Below are positions 43,402 to 53,246 of a stretch of 64,000 nt of DNA, one piece after another. The position numbers and the translations under genes were made by a program. Position 1 is the first letter of the stretch. Every line of letters begins with the position of its first letter. Source of the stretch: JBEVOS01 sp044226655. Lineage in GTDB: Bacteria > Pseudomonadota > Alphaproteobacteria > Caulobacterales > Aquidulcibacteraceae. Where the stretch lies: positions 620,001-684,000 of the forward strand of contig JBGAGO010000002.1 of NCBI GenBank assembly GCA_044226655.1, in the 5' to 3' direction. Below the pieces are notes generated by a model. It was given only the letters and a program-made list of their open reading frames with translations, was not told the origin of the DNA and searched no databases.

Positions 43402-44234
43402 GCGGTCGTCGCGAACGGCGATTTGGCGAGGCGGTAGAGTCCGCGATCCTCCGGTTTGCCGAGAAACAGGCTCGACAAGCCCTGCACGCTGTCGGCGCTG
43501 CCGAGAAACAATAGCCCATCCGGCGCCAATTGCCGCGCCATCAGATCGAGCGCGCGCGCTTTGGTGGGCGCATCGAAATAGATCAGCACGTTGCGGCAGA
43601 AGATCACGTCGAACAGGCCGAGATGCGCCGCGCTCTGCACTAGATTGTGGAAGCGGAATTGCGTCATGCGGCGCAGAGGCTCGTTGATTTTGTAGGATTG
43701 CGCCTCGCCCATTTGGAAGTGCCGCGCGATACGGCCCTCGTCGAGACCACGCCGCACCTCGAACGCGGAATAAAGGCCTGCGCGCGCCTTCTCGATGATG
43801 GGTTGCGAAATATCCGTGCCCACGATGTCCCAGCGCCAGGCCGGCAAATGGCCGCACTCCTCCGCGATCAGCATCGCGACGGAATAGGCCTCCTGGCCGC
43901 TGGAACAGGCCGCGCTCCAAATCCTGATCGTGCGGGTCGCATTGCGCGCCCGCACCAGCTCCGGCAGCGCGGCGCGCAATTGATCGAACGGTTTTCCGTC
44001 GCGGAAGAACAGCGATTCGTGCGTCACCATCGCCTCCACAACGGCGGTGATCAGCCGTTCGCTCGGCCGCGTGCGCAGCGCCTGCATCAATTCGAGCACG
44101 CTGCGCAGATTGAAGGTTTGCGCCACGGGCCCGAGTCGCGCGGCGACCAGGTAGAGCTTGTCGCTCGTCAGCGCCATGCCGGCGCGGTCCTGCAGCAGCT
44201 TCTGCAGCGCCGCAAAGTCATCACCCGAGATCAT
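43398..44234 (-). CDS. cheR: chemoreceptor methyltransferase CheR
   Basis: 278 residues. N-terminal helical domain, then the SAM-binding IRIWSAACSSGQEAYSVAM (about 100-118), the VGTDISQPIIEKA acidic loop and FDVIFCRNVLIYFD. It methylates glutamates of chemoreceptors. The ATG overlaps cheB's TGA (ATGA). The receptor here lacks a C-terminal NWETF-type tether, so CheR must act without it. Confidence 0.95.
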   Translation of the reverse strand: MISGDDFAALQKLLQDRAGMALTSDKLYLVAARLGPVAQTFNLRSVLELMQALRTRPSERLITAVVEAMVTHESLFFRDGKPFDQLRAALPELVRARNATRTIRIWSAACSSGQEAYSVAMLIAEECGHLPAWRWDIVGTDISQPIIEKARAGLYSAFEVRRGLDEGRIARHFQMGEAQSYKINEPLRRMTQFRFHNLVQSAAHLGLFDVIFCRNVLIYFDAPTKARALDLMARQLAPDGLLFLGSADSVQGLSSLFLGKPEDRGLYRLAKSPFATTA

Positions 44235-45262
44235 TGCGAGCTGCTCATCGCGCCGGCGAGAAAGTCCGCAGCAGCCTCGAGCGGCAGCTGCGCCAGCGCT
44301 CGGCCGGTGCGGAACGCCGCGCCCGGCATGCCCCACACCACGCTGGTGGCTTCGTCCTGAACAATAAAGCGCCCGCCCGCCTCCGCGATGGCAGTGCAGC
44401 CATCCGCGCCGTCGCGGCCCATGCCCGTCAGCACCGCGCCGAGCACACCCGCGCCGTACGCCTTCGCCAGGCTGCGAAACATCGGATCGACGGCGGGCTT
44501 GCAGAAATTTTCCGGCTCCGTGTCGAGCAATTTGATGAACAAGACATCGCCATTGCGCTCGACCGTCATGTGCCGCCCGCCGGGCGCGACGTAGATGCAG
44601 CCACGCTCAATCAGCATGCCGTCGGCGCCCTCGCAGGCGCGCGCGCCGCTCACCTGGCCCAATTGCTCGGCGAGCATCGCGGTGAACGTCGCCGGCATGT
44701 GCTGGGTGATGAAGACGGGCGTGCGCACGCGGCCTTGCGCGCGCCCCATCACTTTGAGCAGCGCCGGCGGCCCGCCCGTCGAACTGCCAATCGCCACAGC
44801 CGCCGCGCGTACAGGACGCAGCGTCGGCGCGGCCGCCGCCGCGGCATGCGCCGCCCTGTTGCGCGCATGCGCTTTGATCTTGGCCTTGAGCTCGTCGAGG
44901 AACAGCTGCAGCGCCGAGCCGGCCTCCGGCTTGGGCACATAGTCGGCGGCGCCGAGCTGTAGCGCGCGCAAGCTCATGCCCGCGTGCCGGCGCGTCAACG
45001 CCGACGCCATGATCACCACCGTCTCGCGCCGCGCCTCCAGAATCTTCGGCAGCGCTTCGAGCCCGCTCATGGTCGGCATTTCGACGTCGAGCAGGACGAC
45101 ATCGGGCGACACCGCGCGCACCATGTCGATGGCGGCGCGGCCATCGGCGGCGGCGCCGACGACCCGAATGCCGGCATCGTCGCCCAGGCCCTGAGAGATC
45201 AGCCTGCGCACGACCGCCGAATCATCCACGACCAGCACGCCGATGGCGCGTTGCTCGCTCAC
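44231..45262 (-). CDS. cheB: chemotaxis methylesterase CheB
   Basis: 343 residues. The receiver (D59 in VVLLDVEMP, K in YVPKPE) is linked to the methylesterase domain with the catalytic triad in IGSSTGGP, ITQHMP and GMGRDGADG. It removes methyl groups from the chemoreceptor when phosphorylated by CheA. It directly abuts the receptor gene stop. Confidence 0.96.
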   Translation of the reverse strand: MSEQRAIGVLVVDDSAVVRRLISQGLGDDAGIRVVGAAADGRAAIDMVRAVSPDVVLLDVEMPTMSGLEALPKILEARRETVVIMASALTRRHAGMSLRALQLGAADYVPKPEAGSALQLFLDELKAKIKAHARNRAAHAAAAAAPTLRPVRAAAVAIGSSTGGPPALLKVMGRAQGRVRTPVFITQHMPATFTAMLAEQLGQVSGARACEGADGMLIERGCIYVAPGGRHMTVERNGDVLFIKLLDTEPENFCKPAVDPMFRSLAKAYGAGVLGAVLTGMGRDGADGCTAIAEAGGRFIVQDEATSVVWGMPGAAFRTGRALAQLPLEAAADFLAGAMSSSQ

Positions 45263-47227
45263 TTAGGCGCGCACGAACCGCTCGATCGCGGTGCGCAGCT
45301 CCTCCGATTGCTGAGACATTTCCGCTGAAGCGCGCAGCAGATCGGCCGAGGCCATGCTGCTTTGATGCGCCGCATCGCTGACGCCGCCGATGCTGGCCGA
45401 AACCTGCTGCGTGCCCTGCGCGGCTTGGCCGACATTGACCGCGATCTCCCGCGTCGCCGTCGATTGCTCTTCCACGGCGCCCGCGATCGCAGTGGCGATT
45501 TCCGCGACCTTACGGATGGTTTCGGCGATCCCGCGAATGGCGCCGACGGAGGTTTCGGTCGCCGCCTGCATCGCCGCCACTTGCGAGGAGATTTCGTCGG
45601 TCGCCTTCGCGGTCTGATCGCTGAGGCTTTTCACCTCGGAGGCGACGACCGCGAAGCCTTTGCCCGCCTCGCCCGCGCGCGCGGCTTCGATCGTGGCGTT
45701 GAGCGCGAGCAGCTTGGTCTGGCCCGCGATGTTGTTGATCAGCGTCACAACGCTGCCGATCTTCTGCGCGGCGTCGGCCAGGCCCTGCACGGATGTGCTG
45801 GTGCGGTCGGCTTCCGCGACCGCGCGTTGGGTGACGCTGTTCGATTCGGCGACCTGGCGCGCGATTTCCGCGATCGAGGCCGAGAGCTCCTCACCGGCGG
45901 CCGACACAGTCTGCACGTTCGACGAGGCGAGCAGCGCGGCGGACGCGACCTCCGAGGATTGCCGTGTGGTTTCTTCCGCCGTGCGCGCCATCGATTCCGC
46001 GGTGGCGCGCATTTCCGTCGATGCGGCAGCCACGATATCGGCGATCTGCTTGACGCGGAACGCGATGGTCATCTGATCGGTGACGTCGGTGGCGAATTTG
46101 ACGACCTTGAAGGGCCGTCCATTGCCGTCGAGGATCGGATTGTAACTGGCCTGGATCCAGATTTCGCGGCCGCCCTTGGCGATGCGCTTGTACTGGCCCG
46201 CATCATATTCGCCGCGCCCGAGCTTGTCCCAGAGCGCGCGATAATCGCTCGACGCGCGATAGTCCGGCTCGACGAACATGCCGTGATGCTGGCCTCTGAT
46301 CTCTTCCAGCGTGTAGCCGAGCGTGCGCGTAAAATTTTCGTTCGCGGCGATGATGCGCCCGTCCAGCGTGAATTCGATGATCGCCTGCGAGCGGTTGAGC
46401 GCGGCGAGACTGCCCGCATTGGAGCGCGTGGTGGTGACGTTATCCCATTCGAGCACGTTGCCGACATAGGCGCGGCTCTCGTCATAGACGGCGCTGACAT
46501 TCAGCGCGAATTTGAAATCGCCGACGCTGATATCGGTGCGATAAGGCAGCCGGCTTGGATCGGACAGCAGACGGCGCTGGTGCGACGGGTCCTTGTGGAA
46601 CATGTCGATGCAGGCGCCGATGATCGTATCGGGATTGAAGCTCGGCCAAACGGCCCGGAACGCCGCCAGATTCTCCACGAACAGCCGCTTGGTGGCGTCG
46701 TTCACGTAGATGACCTTGAGGTCGCGATCGACCATCATCATGGCGCCGGACGCGCCGCCGAAAGCCGCGCTCTTGAACAGCGCTTCGCGCGCCTGGCTCT
46801 CCGCAGCCGTGATGTCGGTGGCGAATTTCACGACCCGCACCGGCCGCCCGCTGGCGTCCATGACGGGATTGTAGCTGGCCTGAATCCAGACTTCGCGGCC
46901 GCCCTTGGCGATGCGCTTATATTTGCCGGCGTCGAACTCGCCGCGCGCAAGACGATCCCAGAAGGCGCGATATTCGTTTGAGGCGCGGTATGTGGGATCG
47001 ACGAACATGCTGTGGTGCTGGCCGCGGATTTCGCCGATCGTGTAGCCGAGCGTGCGCAGGAAATTGTCGTTGGCGTCGAGCACGCGGCCGTCGAGACCGA
47101 ACTCGATCACGGCCTGTGAGCGATTGATCGCCGCGATCATTCCTTGCGCGCCCGTATCCGCCTCGGCTTCGTGGGATGGGGCGACGGGCACGGACTTCAC
47201 GGCATTTGCGGCGCCAAAACGAACCAT
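45263..47227 (-). CDS. soluble methyl-accepting chemotaxis protein with three PAS domains
   Basis: 654 residues and no transmembrane segment, so cytoplasmic. PAS domains at about 35-140, 155-265 and 275-390; the first and third are close duplicates (GRVLDANDNFLRTLGY / GRIIAANENFTRTLGY). The signalling tip (INNIAGQTKLLALNATIEAA) and adaptation helices fill about 400-650. PAS domains may bind haem, flavin or another ligand to sense redox or oxygen. ATG 47227 follows AAGGTGG; a GTG three codons upstream is less likely. Confidence 0.93.
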   Translation of the reverse strand: MVRFGAANAVKSVPVAPSHEAEADTGAQGMIAAINRSQAVIEFGLDGRVLDANDNFLRTLGYTIGEIRGQHHSMFVDPTYRASNEYRAFWDRLARGEFDAGKYKRIAKGGREVWIQASYNPVMDASGRPVRVVKFATDITAAESQAREALFKSAAFGGASGAMMMVDRDLKVIYVNDATKRLFVENLAAFRAVWPSFNPDTIIGACIDMFHKDPSHQRRLLSDPSRLPYRTDISVGDFKFALNVSAVYDESRAYVGNVLEWDNVTTTRSNAGSLAALNRSQAIIEFTLDGRIIAANENFTRTLGYTLEEIRGQHHGMFVEPDYRASSDYRALWDKLGRGEYDAGQYKRIAKGGREIWIQASYNPILDGNGRPFKVVKFATDVTDQMTIAFRVKQIADIVAAASTEMRATAESMARTAEETTRQSSEVASAALLASSNVQTVSAAGEELSASIAEIARQVAESNSVTQRAVAEADRTSTSVQGLADAAQKIGSVVTLINNIAGQTKLLALNATIEAARAGEAGKGFAVVASEVKSLSDQTAKATDEISSQVAAMQAATETSVGAIRGIAETIRKVAEIATAIAGAVEEQSTATREIAVNVGQAAQGTQQVSASIGGVSDAAHQSSMASADLLRASAEMSQQSEELRTAIERFVRA

Positions 47228-47275
47228 GTTTACCACCTTGAGTTGCGCAACTCAGGGTTTCATGCCGTGACTTGG

Positions 47276-47821
47276 TTAAGCTTTGGTGGACGCGTCGTGG
47301 TTGAAGAGCGGGAGATCCGCCAGCAACGCGCCTTCGATTTCGAGCAATTTGAGCTTGGTGGCCACCCCGCCGCGCGCCGAAAACCCGCCCGTCTTGCCGC
47401 CGGCGGCCAGAACCCGGTGGCAAGGCACGATGATCGGAAACGGGTTGCGCCCCATCGCCTGCCCCACGGCGCGCGCCGCGCCCGGCTCGCCCAATTGGGC
47501 GGCGAGTTCGCCATAGGTCGTGGTGCGGCCCGGACCGATGGCGCGCGCGGCGGCGTAGAGCCGGCGCTCGAAATCGCCGAGCCGGGCTTCGTCGAGGCGG
47601 ATGTCGCGCAGATCGCGCGTCTCGCCCGCGATGAGCGCCGTGATCGCCGCGATGGCGGCGCGCGCTTCGTCATCGGGCGGCGCTTCGCTGTGGCGGCGCG
47701 CCATGCGCGCGCGGGTGGCGGCCGCACTGGCCTCCGGCAAGGCGGAGCCAACGATGCCCGCCTCGCCCCACGCGATCGCGCAGGCGCCGAGCGCGGTGTC
47801 GAAAAGCGCGAACTCAGTCAC
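47276..47821 (-). CDS. ogt: methylated-DNA-[protein]-cysteine S-methyltransferase
   Basis: 181 residues. The active-site motif PCHRV is at about 133-137 and the DNA-binding GRTTTYGELAAQLG and GNPFPIIVPCHR segments are standard. A suicide enzyme repairing O6-alkylguanine. No Ada N-terminal domain, hence Ogt type. It shares no evident operon with the chemotaxis genes. Confidence 0.95.
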   Translation of the reverse strand: MTEFALFDTALGACAIAWGEAGIVGSALPEASAAATRARMARRHSEAPPDDEARAAIAAITALIAGETRDLRDIRLDEARLGDFERRLYAAARAIGPGRTTTYGELAAQLGEPGAARAVGQAMGRNPFPIIVPCHRVLAAGGKTGGFSARGGVATKLKLLEIEGALLADLPLFNHDASTKA

Positions 47822-47839
47822 CCGCCGAGCCTAGCACGC

Positions 47840-48610
47840 TCAGAGCGCCGGCGCATCGCCGCGCCGGTAGCGCGCCAGGCCAAGCGAAAAGAGCGCGAAG
47901 GCGAGCGCCGCATAGGACGCGGCGCTCGCGCAGACGACGAACAGCGTCTCCGGACTGGGCGCGCGCAGCAACGCGACCGGCGCCAGCACGACAAAGCCGG
48001 CGGGGAGCAGCGTGTACGCCAGCGCCTTGGTCGCGCCCTGAAAGATCGAGCCGGGATAGGACGACATCAGGATCAGAAAATCCGTCAAATCGCGCGCCAG
48101 GCTGCGCGCGCCGGCGAACCAGAACGCCAGCGACGCGAACATCACGCCCGCCGCGACATAGACTATCAGCCCCGCGAGCAGGCCCAACAGGACGAGCGGC
48201 GCGTCGCGCCAGGATAAACCGGCGGCAAACACCAGCATCGCGATCCCGTTCACAAAATCGCCCCACCCGCTCGCATTGCTTTCGCGCGCCAGCAGACGCG
48301 GCAGCACGGGCTTGGGCTGCGTCAACAGACTGTCGATCTCGCCCTTCAGGATCGTCGCGGCCAGATCGCGATAGCCGCCGAACGCGATGCCCGCCGCGCC
48401 GACAATGGTCATGATGAGGCCAAGCAGCAGCGCGACATCGTGGAGGCCCCAGCCGCCGACCGAGCGAAAGCCTGCGAAGAACATGAACCAGAGAATGAGG
48501 AAGAAGAAATTGTTCACGAGCATGCCGCCCGCTTGCAGGAAGAAGGTGGCGCGATCCGCGAACGACATGCGGATCGCGAGGCGCGCCTGCGCAAGATAAG
48601 CGCCCCACAT
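47840..48610 (-). CDS. ABC-2 type transporter permease (first)
   Basis: 256 residues, six hydrophobic helices, with the LAATILKGEIDSLLTQPKPVLPRLLA loop typical of COG3694-type permeases. It is the last gene of an ATPase-permease-permease operon; 1 base separates it from the upstream permease. Substrate unknown. Confidence 0.85.
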   Translation of the reverse strand: MWGAYLAQARLAIRMSFADRATFFLQAGGMLVNNFFFLILWFMFFAGFRSVGGWGLHDVALLLGLIMTIVGAAGIAFGGYRDLAATILKGEIDSLLTQPKPVLPRLLARESNASGWGDFVNGIAMLVFAAGLSWRDAPLVLLGLLAGLIVYVAAGVMFASLAFWFAGARSLARDLTDFLILMSSYPGSIFQGATKALAYTLLPAGFVVLAPVALLRAPSPETLFVVCASAASYAALAFALFSLGLARYRRGDAPAL

Positions 48611-48611
48611 C

Positions 48612-49442
48612 TCAACCTCCTTCGCGCAGTACGCGCGCCAGGCCCGCGCGCCAGATCAGCACGCACGTCGCCGCGATCAGCGCGATCCAAAGTGTTTGCA
48701 GCGCCAACGCTTCCGCGAGCAACGCAGGCGAGGGCATGAACGTGAACGCGCCGGGATAGAACACGTGCGCGGCGAACGGCGTCGCCGCGCACAGCCGGTA
48801 AAGCCAGTCCGGATAGAGCGTGATCGGCGCAAAGAGGCCGCCCATCAGAAACAACAGCTTCTGCATCACCATCAGCACCGGCAGCACGCGGCGCACCCAG
48901 AACGCGAGCAGGCCGACGATCACGTAGAGCAGCACGCCGAGCGCAGCGCCCAGCGTTCCCGTCAGCGCAATCGCCGCCAGGTTTTCAAACGACGGCCCCT
49001 CCCGACCCGTCAGCGCGAGCAGGGCTAGCGCCGTCGCGCCCAGCGCCACGAGGCGCACGGCCATGCCGCCGAACGCTTCGAACACACGTTGCGCAAGATA
49101 GGATTTCGGCCGCGTCAGATGCGGCTCGAGCGCGCCGGAGCGAATCTCGTCCTCGAGCCGCAAATGCACCGCGACCACCGACAGCGTGATCCATTCGGTC
49201 ACGCCGACATAGAGCGCGAGCCCATGCGGCGGCAAACTCGCGGCCAGCGTGCCGGGCAGACGTTCGGCCGCCACCTTGTCCCATAAGGCGCTGAACACGG
49301 ACATGATGAGCACGTAGAAGAGGCAGCGGCCGAGCAGCACGGGCCAGGCCGTCCACGCCTGGCGCCAGCCGAGCGCGAAGCTCGCCGCCGCGAGCCCCGC
49401 CTCGTTCTCAAACCGCGCGTGCGACGTGAGCGTAGATCTCAT
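48612..49442 (-). CDS. ABC-2 type transporter permease (second)
   Basis: 276 residues, six helices, with LRLEDEIRSGALEPHLTRPKSYL like COG4587 permeases. Its start overlaps the ATPase stop by about 35 bases. Paired with the other permease it forms a heterodimeric channel. Confidence 0.85.
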   Translation of the reverse strand: MRSTLTSHARFENEAGLAAASFALGWRQAWTAWPVLLGRCLFYVLIMSVFSALWDKVAAERLPGTLAASLPPHGLALYVGVTEWITLSVVAVHLRLEDEIRSGALEPHLTRPKSYLAQRVFEAFGGMAVRLVALGATALALLALTGREGPSFENLAAIALTGTLGAALGVLLYVIVGLLAFWVRRVLPVLMVMQKLLFLMGGLFAPITLYPDWLYRLCAATPFAAHVFYPGAFTFMPSPALLAEALALQTLWIALIAATCVLIWRAGLARVLREGG

Positions 49443-50400
49443 GGACCACCTCCTCCATCGGCGGATCTTCGATTGTCACGTCTTCGATGCCGCCATGCGC
49501 GAGCGCGGCCTGCACCACGGCATCGACACGCGCGAGGTTGGTGTCGACATCGTAGATCGTGGTGTGCGGCTGGCTCGGCAGGCGCGCGATCCCGGGCATA
49601 TCGAGCGCGATCTCGGCCGCCGCCGATTGCAGCGTCACACGCTTGCGCGCGAGATAGCGCCGGCGCAGCTCCGCCGTGGGTGCATCGACCACGATGCGGC
49701 CCTGATTGATGACGATGACGCGTTCGCACACCAGTTCGATGTCGCGCGTGTCGTGCGAGGTGAGCAGCACCGTCTGCCCTTCCGCGCGCGCCTGATCGCG
49801 AATGAAATCTCGAATCGCCGCCTTGGCCGTGACGTCGAGGCCGATGGTCGGCTCGTCGAGGAAGAGCAAGGCCGGCGCGTGCAGCAGGCTCGCCACGATC
49901 TCGCAGCGCATGCGCTGGCCGAGCGAAAGGCGCTGCACGGGCTGATCGAGAAAGCCCGCAATGCCGAAGCGTTGCGCAAGATCGTCCAGCCGGCGCGCAA
50001 ACGTCTTCCGGTCGAGATCGTAGACCCGCCGCAGTAGTGCGAACGAATCCGCGGCCGGCAAATCGGCCCATAATTGCGAGCGCTGTCCGAACACGACGCC
50101 GATGCGATAGGCCAGCGCGCGCCGTTCCTTCCAGGGCGTCAGCCCCAGCACGCGCGCCTCCCCGCTGCTGGGCTCGAGAATGCCGGCGAGCATTTTGAGC
50201 GTGGTCGATTTGCCCGCGCCATTGGGGCCGATAATGGCCACGCGCTCGCCTTCGGCGACGTCGAACGACACGCCGGCGACCGCATCGATGTTCTGATAAT
50301 CCGGAGAAACCGCGCCGATCAGCGCGCCCGCAAAGCCCGTGCGCCGCTTAGCGAAGCGATAGGTCTTGACCAATTGGCTGATGTGAACGGCGGGAGGCAT
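49408..50400 (-). CDS. ABC transporter ATP-binding protein
   Basis: 330 residues. Walker A is GPNGAGKST (about 58-66), the signature is LSLGQRMRCE, Walker B is ALLFLDEPTIGLD, and the H-loop is LLTSHDTRD. A C-terminal extension of about 90 residues fits COG4586. With two permeases it makes an ABC-2 exporter, a conserved three-gene type whose substrate is not established. Confidence 0.94.
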   Translation of the reverse strand: MPPAVHISQLVKTYRFAKRRTGFAGALIGAVSPDYQNIDAVAGVSFDVAEGERVAIIGPNGAGKSTTLKMLAGILEPSSGEARVLGLTPWKERRALAYRIGVVFGQRSQLWADLPAADSFALLRRVYDLDRKTFARRLDDLAQRFGIAGFLDQPVQRLSLGQRMRCEIVASLLHAPALLFLDEPTIGLDVTAKAAIRDFIRDQARAEGQTVLLTSHDTRDIELVCERVIVINQGRIVVDAPTAELRRRYLARKRVTLQSAAAEIALDMPGIARLPSQPHTTIYDVDTNLARVDAVVQAALAHGGIEDVTIEDPPMEEVVHEIYAHVARAV

Positions 50401-50617
50401 CGGGCGGGCTCAATTTGCAGAAGGACAGAGGCGATGGATCGTGTTTGGCGTGCGGATAGGCGGCCACGTCCGCTTCGGAGCGAAGCGGGGCGGTCTGTAC
50501 GCACATAAGCCAAAACGACTGCGTCATCTGTCTTTCCGGGAGCCGGTCAGAAGGCAGCGCGTGTAACCGAGTTCATCGCGGCGCTCAAGCCGCAAATCGA
50601 ATGACGAGAGCGCGCGA

Positions 50618-52936
50618 TCAGGCCTCTTCGCGGCCGATGGAGCGCATGAAGCGCCGGCGCGCCGCGGCCGGCGGATCGGCCGGCTCCTCGTTTTGCGCCT
50701 GTTCAGCGAACCGATCGACCAGGCCTTGGATGAGTTCTGGCGCCATCGGCTTGGCGAAATAGAAGCCTTGGATTTCGTTGACGCCGGCAAGGCGCAGCAC
50801 GGCGGCTTCCGCTTCCGTCTCGACGCCCTCGGCGACGATATCCATGCCCAGGCCGCGCCCGATGGTGACGACCGCCTGGATGACCGTCATCGCCTGCTTG
50901 CCCGCGCGCACGCCATGCACGAACGCGCGATCGATCTTGATCTTGTCGAAGCGATATTCGCAGAGATAGCTCAGGCTCGAATAGCCGGTGCCGAAATCGT
51001 CGAGCGCGGTCTTGAAGCCCATCGCGCGCACGGCTTCGAGCATTTTGCGCGTGCGGTCCGTGCTTTCGAGCAGCACGCCTTCGGTGATCTCGAGCACGAA
51101 GCGGCGCGGATCGGCGTCGTGCTTGGCCACCAGATCGGCGAGCAGCGCTTCCAGATCGACATGGCGGAATTGCACGGGCGAGAGATTGATCGCGATCTGC
51201 AGGTTCGGCCATTGCTTGGAATCGGCCATGGCGCGGTTGAGCACCCACGCGCCCAGGGCCGGCATCAGCCCCGCCTCTTCCGCGATCGGCACGAACACGC
51301 CGGGGGAAATGTCGCCCTGCGTCGGATGACGCCAGCGCAGCAGCGCTTCCACGCCCGTGATCGTGTTGGTCGCGCACGACACCAGCGGCTGATAGTGCAA
51401 ACGCAATTCGTCGCGTTCGAGCGCCTCGCGCAGCGCCAATTCGATGCCGCGGCGGCGCTCGACATCCCACGCCATGTTGGCGCTGAAGAACATGGCGCGG
51501 TCGCGCCCGTGCTTCTTGGCTTCGTAGAGTGCGATATCGGCGTGGCGCATCAGCGCTTCCGTGGTCAGGCCATGCTCGGGCGCTTTGGCGAGGCCGACAG
51601 ACGCCGTCATGCGGATCGATTGGCCATAGATCATGAAAGGATCTTCGAACGCGTGGCGCAGCGAATCGGCCAGCGCGTCGCCGCAATCGAGCGAGGCGGG
51701 CGCGCGCATCACGGCGAATTCGTCGCCGCCGAAGCGCGACAGGAAATCCCTCGGCCCCAGATGCGCGATGAGGCGCCGCGCGACGGCCTGGATCAGCTCA
51801 TCGCCCGCATGGTGGCCGAGCGTGTCGTTGATGTCCTTGAAGCGGTCGACGTCGATATAGGCGACGACCACGCCGCGGCCCTGCGCGTTTTGCTCGGTGA
51901 GCTGCTCGGCGAGCACGTCGGCGAAATGGTGCCGGTTGGCGAGGCCCGACAAGGCGTCATGCTGCGCTTCATAGCGCGCTTGCGTTTCGCGGTCGGCCAG
52001 ATCGGCGGAGGCGCGCTTGAGGCGCCGCAGCGTGTGAAAACAGAAGAAGCCCGCGCCGACCACGCCGCCGATCACCATCGGCAGAATGAAGATCAACAAG
52101 GCCTGCCCGGGCTGCTTCGGCGTCCACGTCAGATAGCCGACGGAGGCGCCATCATCGGCGACGAAAGCCTGCGATTGCACATGGCCGATGCGCGAAGGCC
52201 CCGGCGCCACCGTGAGATCGGGCATCAGCAATTGGTGGCCGAGCTGGCGCATGAAGAGCCCATCGATCTCGACGATGCTCACCAGCATGGAGGGCGTGCC
52301 GTGCAACAGGCTCGCATCCACGCTCGGCACGACGGTGATCGCCGACACCACAGCCGGGCGGCCGTCGAACGAGAAGATGTGGCCCGCCCAGCTGGCGTTC
52401 CGCGCGCCCAGCAATTCGCGGTAATTGCCCTGCCCTTCGTTGAAGGCGCGCGCGCGCGTGCGCAGATGCACGTCGCCGCGGCGGCGCGCTTCCGAAATGA
52501 TCATGTCCAGAATGCGCTTGTGCGCAGCGTAAGCGGGCGCTGCCGGAACCCGCGCGCCATCGACATAGGCATAGACCGGCTGATCACGGCCATTGATCAC
52601 GAACACTTGGTCATGGCCGTAGGTTTCGGTGAACCAGGCGCCCATTTCGGTGTCGGCCCATTCCGTGTCGACGCGGCCCGAGCCGACATGGACGACGGCA
52701 TCATCCCACCAGGCGATGGATTTTTGCTCGTCGAGGACGCGGCTCACGCTGTCGTCGAGCGCATTTTCCACGAGCTGACGCTCGCGCACGACGGCCGTCC
52801 GGTTCGCAGACCAGCCCGCATACGCAATGATCGCGACCAGCACGACGCTGAAGAACGCAATCGCCCCGCCGATGATCCGGGTGAGGCGACTGAGGTCGTT
52901 CCTGTAATGCTCTGTCCGGAGACTGTCGTCCGACAT
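50618..52936 (-). CDS. CHASE4-GGDEF-EAL membrane c-di-GMP enzyme
   Basis: 772 residues. TM1 at about 20-42, a CHASE4-type sensor outside the membrane (WWDDAVVHVG near 80), TM2 at about 265-290, GGDEF domain with intact FGGDEF (near 400) and EAL domain with EALLRW (near 530) and DDFGTGYSSLSYL. Both domains look active, so it could make or break c-di-GMP by signal. ATG 52936 is preferred; the frame continues 16 codons to a TTG. Neighbours are also c-di-GMP/phosphorelay genes. Confidence 0.93.
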   Translation of the reverse strand: MSDDSLRTEHYRNDLSRLTRIIGGAIAFFSVVLVAIIAYAGWSANRTAVVRERQLVENALDDSVSRVLDEQKSIAWWDDAVVHVGSGRVDTEWADTEMGAWFTETYGHDQVFVINGRDQPVYAYVDGARVPAAPAYAAHKRILDMIISEARRRGDVHLRTRARAFNEGQGNYRELLGARNASWAGHIFSFDGRPAVVSAITVVPSVDASLLHGTPSMLVSIVEIDGLFMRQLGHQLLMPDLTVAPGPSRIGHVQSQAFVADDGASVGYLTWTPKQPGQALLIFILPMVIGGVVGAGFFCFHTLRRLKRASADLADRETQARYEAQHDALSGLANRHHFADVLAEQLTEQNAQGRGVVVAYIDVDRFKDINDTLGHHAGDELIQAVARRLIAHLGPRDFLSRFGGDEFAVMRAPASLDCGDALADSLRHAFEDPFMIYGQSIRMTASVGLAKAPEHGLTTEALMRHADIALYEAKKHGRDRAMFFSANMAWDVERRRGIELALREALERDELRLHYQPLVSCATNTITGVEALLRWRHPTQGDISPGVFVPIAEEAGLMPALGAWVLNRAMADSKQWPNLQIAINLSPVQFRHVDLEALLADLVAKHDADPRRFVLEITEGVLLESTDRTRKMLEAVRAMGFKTALDDFGTGYSSLSYLCEYRFDKIKIDRAFVHGVRAGKQAMTVIQAVVTIGRGLGMDIVAEGVETEAEAAVLRLAGVNEIQGFYFAKPMAPELIQGLVDRFAEQAQNEEPADPPAAARRRFMRSIGREEA

Positions 52937-53246
52937 GAGGCTCGCCAAGGTAAACGCAGAATTACCCGCAGTAACACCTGACAATACCCGCGAAGCTGCA
53001 AATATCCGGTTACGGACAACCAGCAGTTTCGGTTAAATATCATTGAAATGTTCGCACCCAGCCCTCAGGAACATAGACGGTACGTCTTGCCACGTCGTTA
53101 AGAATGGTAAATACAGATTAGGGATTGAACTTAACTTTTTTACGCTTTATTAGGGAAATCGCACGGCGCGAACTGTCCGTGTGTGGTCGTTGCTATAGTA
53201 TTCGCAGAAGCGAGCCCAAGACCATTATGGTTAACGCAGGGGCTTG
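52937..53246. other. 310-bp intergenic region with promoter-like sequence
   Basis: No gene is visible between the divergent DGC/PDE and GNAT genes. The stretch is clearly AT-richer than its surroundings. It holds an inverted repeat AGACG-GTA-CGTCT (53075-53087) and a plausible housekeeping promoter toward the GNAT gene: TTGAAC (53125-53130), 17 bases, TATTAG (53148-53153). Confidence 0.5.

Noticed and set aside
50693..52981. A 762-codon plus-strand open frame opposite the GGDEF-EAL gene
   Set aside because: Low-complexity R/A/H-rich product with no family; a mirror of a real gene in GC-rich DNA.
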